Origin: CAYXDO01 sp964463485
GTDB lineage: Bacteria; Myxococcota; Kuafuiibacteriia; Kuafuiibacteriales; Kuafuiibacteriaceae
Assembly (NCBI GenBank): GCA_964463485.1
Contig: CAYXDO010000282.1
Span: 1-6,168, forward strand
Reading direction: 5' to 3'
Length of the DNA stretch: 6,168 nt
Of the stretch, positions 1 through 6,168 are shown in pieces. The position numbers and the translations under genes were made by a program. Numbering within the stretch: position 1 is the first letter of the stretch; every line of letters begins with the position of its first letter. The notes beneath the pieces were generated by a model. The model did no database searches, was not told where the DNA came from, and worked only from the letters and a program-made list of their open reading frames with translations.

Positions 1-1
1 C

Positions 2-70
2 CCATTCGCCATCCAGACCGATAAACCTCAATCACCGGCCACCGACAATGAAGAAGCCAACTCATCGTGA
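2..70 (+). CDS. C-terminal end of a truncated upstream gene, function unknown
   Basis: Reading from base 2, an open frame runs off the left edge and ends at TGA 68-70. It encodes a polar tail of 22 residues that ends in DNEEANSS. The main support is positional: the stop overlaps the GTG start of the next gene by four bases (67-70, GTGA), a classic arrangement for translationally coupled genes. The tail is rich in Asp, Glu, Asn, Ser and Pro, has no hydrophobic stretch, and looks like a disordered C-terminus. Nothing in it allows a family assignment. The other two forward frames differ: frame 1 is closed by TAA at 22-24 and TGA at 49-51, and frame 3 gives an arginine-rich shadow. The product could be cytoplasmic or the soluble end of a membrane protein. 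Confidence 0.5.
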   Translation, partial: PFAIQTDKPQSPATDNEEANSS

Positions 71-501
71 GAGCGGGCGAACGGTTCGCGGTCGCTCCGA
101 GCTTCATTCCGACCTCGGTGGCGGCCGGCCGAACGGTGACTCTCGTCGCGGGAGTGTCCCTCGCCTTCCTCGGAGCGGCGACCGCGGCCGCAGCGCTCGT
201 GACTTCCGCATCGGACTGGGAGACCGCTTGTCGCGAGTCCCGCCCGGCCATCGGCGACTGCGCGACCACCCCCAGATGGTGGACTCTCGAGTCTGTCCTG
301 TCGGGGCCTGAGTATGGCGAGGATCCCAACCCAGGAGTTCTTTACGCCGCGCCGCTCGGAGTCTCGGCGATGGTCGCGGGCACGACGTGGGCGCTCGGCA
401 CCGCGGTCACCGATCCATCCACGCCTCCGTGGCTTCAGCTCGTCGTGGGTACGCTTGGAGGGCTCGCCGTCTACGGCGCGTTGGCTGCGCTCGCAGAGTG
501 A
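67..501 (+). CDS. Small three-helix membrane protein, unknown function
   Basis: This is a 144-residue protein that I do not recognise. Three hydrophobic segments are visible at about residues 23-46 (Ala/Val/Leu rich), 91-113 and 122-142, so it is probably an inner-membrane protein. The loop between helices 1 and 2 (about 47-90) carries the only two cysteines, C55 and C65, with a WW pair at 71-72. If the arginine-containing N-terminus stays inside, this loop faces the periplasm and could hold a disulfide (inference). The GTG at 67 is preferred because it overlaps the stop of the upstream frame (GTGA) and follows an in-frame TGA at 49-51; GTG 118 is an alternative that would still keep all three helices. 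About 77% of codons end in G or C by hand count, as expected for a real gene in this genome. It lies in a rightward operon and converges on mfd with a nine-base gap. Confidence 0.72.
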   Translation: MRAGERFAVAPSFIPTSVAAGRTVTLVAGVSLAFLGAATAAAALVTSASDWETACRESRPAIGDCATTPRWWTLESVLSGPEYGEDPNPGVLYAAPLGVSAMVAGTTWALGTAVTDPSTPPWLQLVVGTLGGLAVYGALAALAE

Positions 502-510
502 GTCGGTGAG

Positions 511-4119
<3,609 letters not shown>

Positions 4120-4299
4120 GGAGACTCGCGGTTCGTGATCCGACGATCGGTTCCAGTCAACCATGTTGTGGGGCAACGGCAACTCAACCGGTCCGCCTGC
4201 TCGGATCCCTCGTCGTGGCTTCCATCCGGATCAGAAGGTGCACCATGATGCTCGGCCGGCGCGCAAGTCCGCGGTCACGGCCGCGCCCATGGAGCCGAG
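4120..4299. other. Gap between the efflux gene and mfd
   Basis: This 180-base stretch separates the stop of the efflux gene (TAG 4300-4302, minus strand) from the preferred start of mfd. If mfd began at TTG 4182 the gap would shrink to 117 bases. No gene of supportable quality lies here; the minus strand has only about 20-codon frames. GC-rich self-complementary segments occur around 4250-4290, but I see no hairpin followed by a T run, so a factor-independent terminator is not supported. No convincing -35/-10 pair is visible. The mfd promoter may lie here, or mfd may be transcribed with the efflux gene; the sequence does not decide. Confidence 0.4.
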
Positions 4300-5559
4300 C
4301 TACGTGGGAGGCTCCACTCTCCCGCGACCCACGAGGCGGGTGATTTCGAGGATGGCAATCTCGCGCTCCACGAGCGCCTTGATCCGTAGCGCTTCTCTGC
4401 TCTGCAGCGACAGCACCGAGTCCAAGAGCGCCAGGAAGGTGCCGGTGCTCGTCCGGTACGCGGCCTCCGCGGAGTCCACCGTCTCTCTCATTCTCGGCAG
4501 AGCTACGTCCTCGAGCGCCCGGAGAGTTCGGTCAGCGGCGCGCGCCCGGCTCACGGCTCGACGAACCTCCGCCTGGGTCATGAGTGTCATGGCTTCGAGC
4601 TCCCGATCGGCGCGCCGCTCCATGGCCTCCGCCATCGCGAGCTCATAGTCCTGGCGGTCCCAGAAGAAGATCGGCAGACTCACTGAAACTTCCGCCCCGA
4701 TCGAGGTTGGTTCAGGCCCGAGCCTCTGTTGGAGCAGGAACCCAGCCATGACCATCGGCCAGTACATCGACTGGGCGATGGCCTTCTCGGCTCGGGCCGC
4801 AGTTTTCATCGATCGCATCACGTCGAGCTCGGGCCGCGCCTGCGCCCGGGGCTCGATCTCCGCGAGCTCGGGCAGGGGGCTCGGAGCTGGGATCTGAACC
4901 CGAAGCACGTCGTCCCGCGGTTCCTTCCCTCGCAAGGCATCGAGCATCACTGCGGCCGCGTCTCGCTGATCGACCAAGGAGTCCCGCTCGGCCTTCATCA
5001 CGGCAAGCTCACTCTCGGCGCGCAGGAAATCATGATGCCCCATCATGAGCCCGGACTCATACTGGGCCTTGGCCGACGACCTCATTCGTTCGAGCGTGGC
5101 GATTTGGCGAGCGAGCACCCCGTCCATCTCCTGAATCATCCACAAGTCATAAAAGCTCATTGCCGCCTCGAACCTGGCGTCGAGCTCGACTCGACGCCGG
5201 AGCGACTCCTCTGTCGAAACGCGTGCCGCCGCGAGGGTCTTGGCGGAGCCGCGGCGGCCGAAGAGGTTGAGCGGCTGCGCGACGCGATAGGTGAGCATCG
5301 GGTGCATCGCGGAGGCCGAGTCGCCCAACGCGACGTCCTCGATCATGAAGGACAGGACCGGGTCGTCCCATGCCCCCGCGCGCTCGACCGCCGCGCGCGC
5401 GGCGAGGATCGATTCGTCTTGGGCTCGAAGCATGGGGGCTCGCTGGGCGACTTCCGACAGCACCTCCTCGAGTGTGAGGGCCGTCGTGCTGCTCGCCGCG
5501 CTGATGAGTGTGACCAGGGCGGTCTGAAGCATGGCGCGAGCTTCGAAAGCCCGCTCCAC
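4300..5559 (-). CDS. TolC-family outer membrane efflux protein (CusC-like)
   Basis: The 419-residue protein belongs to the outer-membrane factor family, whose trimers form a beta barrel and a helical periplasmic tunnel that export substrates for RND or ABC pumps. The family layout is visible. A hydrophobic leader (about 10-27) ends in SSTTA. The first repeat follows, with LTLEEVLSEVAQRAP (28-42), paired helices to about 210, and a strand region YRVAQPLNLFGRRG (91-104). The second repeat has VSVSLPIFFWDRQD (291-304), a long helix, and AYRTSTGTFLALLDSVLSLQ (367-386). There is no cysteine, so no lipid anchor of the CusC type. Methionine is frequent, and the segment GLMMGHHD (170-177) would suit soft-metal contact, but this is speculation. 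The GTG at 5559 is used because it has a GGGA eight bases upstream and supplies arginines to the leader; ATG 5532 is an alternative that removes nine residues. No fusion protein or pump gene is adjacent; mfd follows on the same strand. The substrate is unknown. Confidence 0.9.
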   Translation of the reverse strand: MERAFEARAMLQTALVTLISAASSTTALTLEEVLSEVAQRAPMLRAQDESILAARAAVERAGAWDDPVLSFMIEDVALGDSASAMHPMLTYRVAQPLNLFGRRGSAKTLAAARVSTEESLRRRVELDARFEAAMSFYDLWMIQEMDGVLARQIATLERMRSSAKAQYESGLMMGHHDFLRAESELAVMKAERDSLVDQRDAAAVMLDALRGKEPRDDVLRVQIPAPSPLPELAEIEPRAQARPELDVMRSMKTAARAEKAIAQSMYWPMVMAGFLLQQRLGPEPTSIGAEVSVSLPIFFWDRQDYELAMAEAMERRADRELEAMTLMTQAEVRRAVSRARAADRTLRALEDVALPRMRETVDSAEAAYRTSTGTFLALLDSVLSLQSREALRIKALVEREIAILEITRLVGRGRVEPPT

Positions 5560-5605
5560 GGAGTCAATCCCAACTCAAGAAAGGCTCCAGAATCGGCGAC
5601 CTCCG

Positions 5606-5649
5606 CCCTGGGAGCGCAGGCATCTTGCCTGCGCGTGAGCTTCGCGGAC
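5606..5649. repeat. Palindromic repeat, copy 1 (44 bases)
   Basis: The unit starts CCCTGGGAGCGCAGG. It contains a perfect 8-bp inverted repeat: GCGCAGGC at 5614-5621, loop ATCTT at 5622-5626, and GCCTGCGC at 5627-5634. It ends in GCTTCGCGG plus two bases. It matches copy 2 at 40 of 44 positions. The compact hairpin, intergenic position and tandem copying are REP-like features. Read on the minus strand, the core encodes a peptide of the AGKMPALPG type, which I recall as a recurrent spurious peptide from intergenic repeats in several bacterial phyla (memory, not checked). Confidence 0.8.
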
Positions 5650-5693
5650 CCCTGGGAGCGCAGGCCTCTTGCCTGCGCGTAGGCTTCGCGGCC
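5650..5693. repeat. Palindromic repeat, copy 2 (44 bases)
   Basis: This copy directly abuts copy 1 with a period of exactly 44 bases. The stem is unchanged (GCGCAGGC at 5658-5665 and GCCTGCGC at 5671-5678); one of the four differences falls in the loop (CTCTT instead of ATCTT). The other three lie outside the stem, so variation has spared the hairpin. After it, CGCCTGGGA at 5697-5705 resembles the entry to copy 1 (CGCCCTGGGA), suggesting the start of a third, incomplete unit. It lies about 90 bases upstream of the efflux gene start. Confidence 0.8.
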
Positions 5694-5728
5694 CCCCGCC
5701 TGGGAAGGACCTCTCTCATTTCGATGTG

Positions 5729-5743
5729 ACCCACGACGTGGGT
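5729..5743. promoter_or_regulatory. 15-base palindrome, candidate operator
   Basis: ACCCACG A CGTGGGT is a perfect inverted repeat with 7-base arms around a single central base. It lies about 170 bases upstream of the efflux gene start, on the far side of the palindromic repeats. Such symmetry is typical of a site bound by a dimeric regulator, but no regulator gene is present in the window and no promoter boxes frame it. It could equally be a chance palindrome, so confidence is low. Confidence 0.25.
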
Positions 5744-6077
5744 GCGCGCTTTTCCGGCTCGCTCGAATTCCGATGGATCAGGCACGCACACGCCCTTCGC
5801 TGACACCTTCGGCCAGGACACCTTCCAGTGGCGAACCAACTCACCAGCGCACGGAGGGCGGGCGGGGGCCGGCCCAACTCCTTGCTCAATCACGGCTTCG
5901 AGCGCCCGCGACGCCTACACGAAGCCAACCGCGTCGAGCGAGCTCGATCGGAGGGACGTTCGGAGGGACGCCCGAATGGGCCGGCGACGCGGGATCAAAG
6001 CGCGTCGATCGTGTTCGAACGAAAGAAACGAATTTCACGGCGACGTCGGCACTCCATTCTTGCCCAGTCAATCGGTA

Positions 6078-6122
6078 CGTTGGTACGACGTCCAACGATT
6101 GCACGACGGGCGCCGGTCGTGC
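6078..6122. other. Two adjacent stem-loops
   Basis: The first pairs CGTTGG (6078-6083) with CCAACG (6092-6097) around an 8-base loop. Three bases later the second pairs GCACGAC (6101-6107) with GTCGTGC (6116-6122) around an 8-base GC-rich loop, and can be extended by a wobble and an A-T pair. No T run follows on either strand, so this is not a standard terminator. It may be part of a structured RNA or a repeated element, or coincidence in GC-rich DNA. Confidence 0.3.
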
Positions 6123-6168
6123 GAGGCAGCGGCATGCGACCGATTCGAGAGAACACACCTCACAAGAC

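Larger units (their letters stand above)
5560..6168. other. Noncoding, repeat-bearing region upstream of the efflux gene
   Basis: No gene is supported in these 609 bases. Minus-strand frames exist at 5564-5893 (109 codons, GTG start) and 5886-6158 (90 codons). A plus-strand frame is open from 5683 to the right edge, with an ATG at 5773. All give Arg/Pro/Ser-rich products without recognisable domains. By hand count about 58% of codons end in G or C in the 90-codon frame and about 64% in the plus-strand frame from 5947 onward, against about 77% in the small membrane protein gene. The region holds two tandem palindromic repeats (5606-5693), a 15-base palindrome (5729-5743), a 12-base-period direct repeat (5949-5970) and several stem-loops (5985-6007, 6078-6097, 6101-6122). 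It may also contain the efflux gene promoter, but I cannot point to convincing -35/-10 boxes. Confidence 0.55.

Noticed and set aside
4185..4290. Short minus-strand frames between the efflux gene and mfd (about 20 codons each)
   Set aside because: Too short, no ribosome-binding site, no recognisable motif, and no sign of a truncated membrane fusion protein.
5614..5634. Factor-independent terminator
   Set aside because: The stem is strong, but no T run follows on either strand.
5606..5693. CRISPR array
   Set aside because: The two units abut with no unique spacer, and only two full copies exist. The hairpin-centred unit fits a palindromic intergenic repeat instead.
5564..5893. Minus-strand 109-codon frame ending four bases before the efflux gene start
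   Set aside because: Packing looks operon-like, but the C-terminal third is encoded by the palindromic repeats (RAGKMPALPG-type peptide) and no convincing ribosome-binding site precedes its GTG. Only a possible remnant is kept, as a finding.
5886..6158. Minus-strand 90-codon frame
   Set aside because: Arg/Pro-rich, no domain, and only about 58% of codons end in G or C, below the small membrane protein gene (about 77%).
5773..6168. Plus-strand frame from ATG 5773, open to the right edge
   Set aside because: It could be a partial gene, but the product is polar and repetitive, codon third positions are only about 64% G/C over the checked part (5947 onward), and it crosses the direct repeat and stem-loops. 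Sequence beyond the edge would decide.

Overview
The window comes from a high-GC genome (roughly 60-65% G+C by eye). The Mfd protein has the sequence character of the Myxococcota/deltaproteobacterial group, and the outer-membrane factor shows that the cell is Gram-negative. The taxonomic placement is an inference from protein style, not from a search. Most of the window is ordinary chromosomal housekeeping DNA, and I do not see a clear undescribed system in it.

Layout, left to right. Bases 2-70 (+) are the last codons of a truncated upstream gene. Its stop codon overlaps, in a GTGA arrangement, the GTG start of a small three-helix membrane protein of unknown function (67-501, +). Only nine bases separate that gene from the convergent 3' end of mfd (511-4119, minus), which encodes the transcription-repair coupling factor with all expected modules intact. 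Upstream of mfd, after a 180-base gap and on the same strand, is a TolC/CusC-type outer-membrane efflux protein gene (4300-5559, minus). Its usual partners, a membrane fusion protein and an RND or ABC pump, are not in the window.

Bases 5560-6168 hold no gene I can support. They contain two tandem copies of a 44-base palindromic repeat, each with a perfect 8-bp stem and 5-base loop, sitting just upstream of the efflux gene. They also hold a 15-base near-perfect palindrome that could be an operator, a short direct repeat, and two adjacent stem-loops near the right edge.

The genes do not form one pathway. Mfd acts at stalled RNA polymerase in the cytoplasm and recruits UvrA for nucleotide excision repair. 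The efflux protein would form an outer-membrane exit duct, and the small membrane protein belongs to a rightward operon that enters from outside the window. The best leads are the tandem palindromic repeat and the possible control elements in front of the efflux gene.
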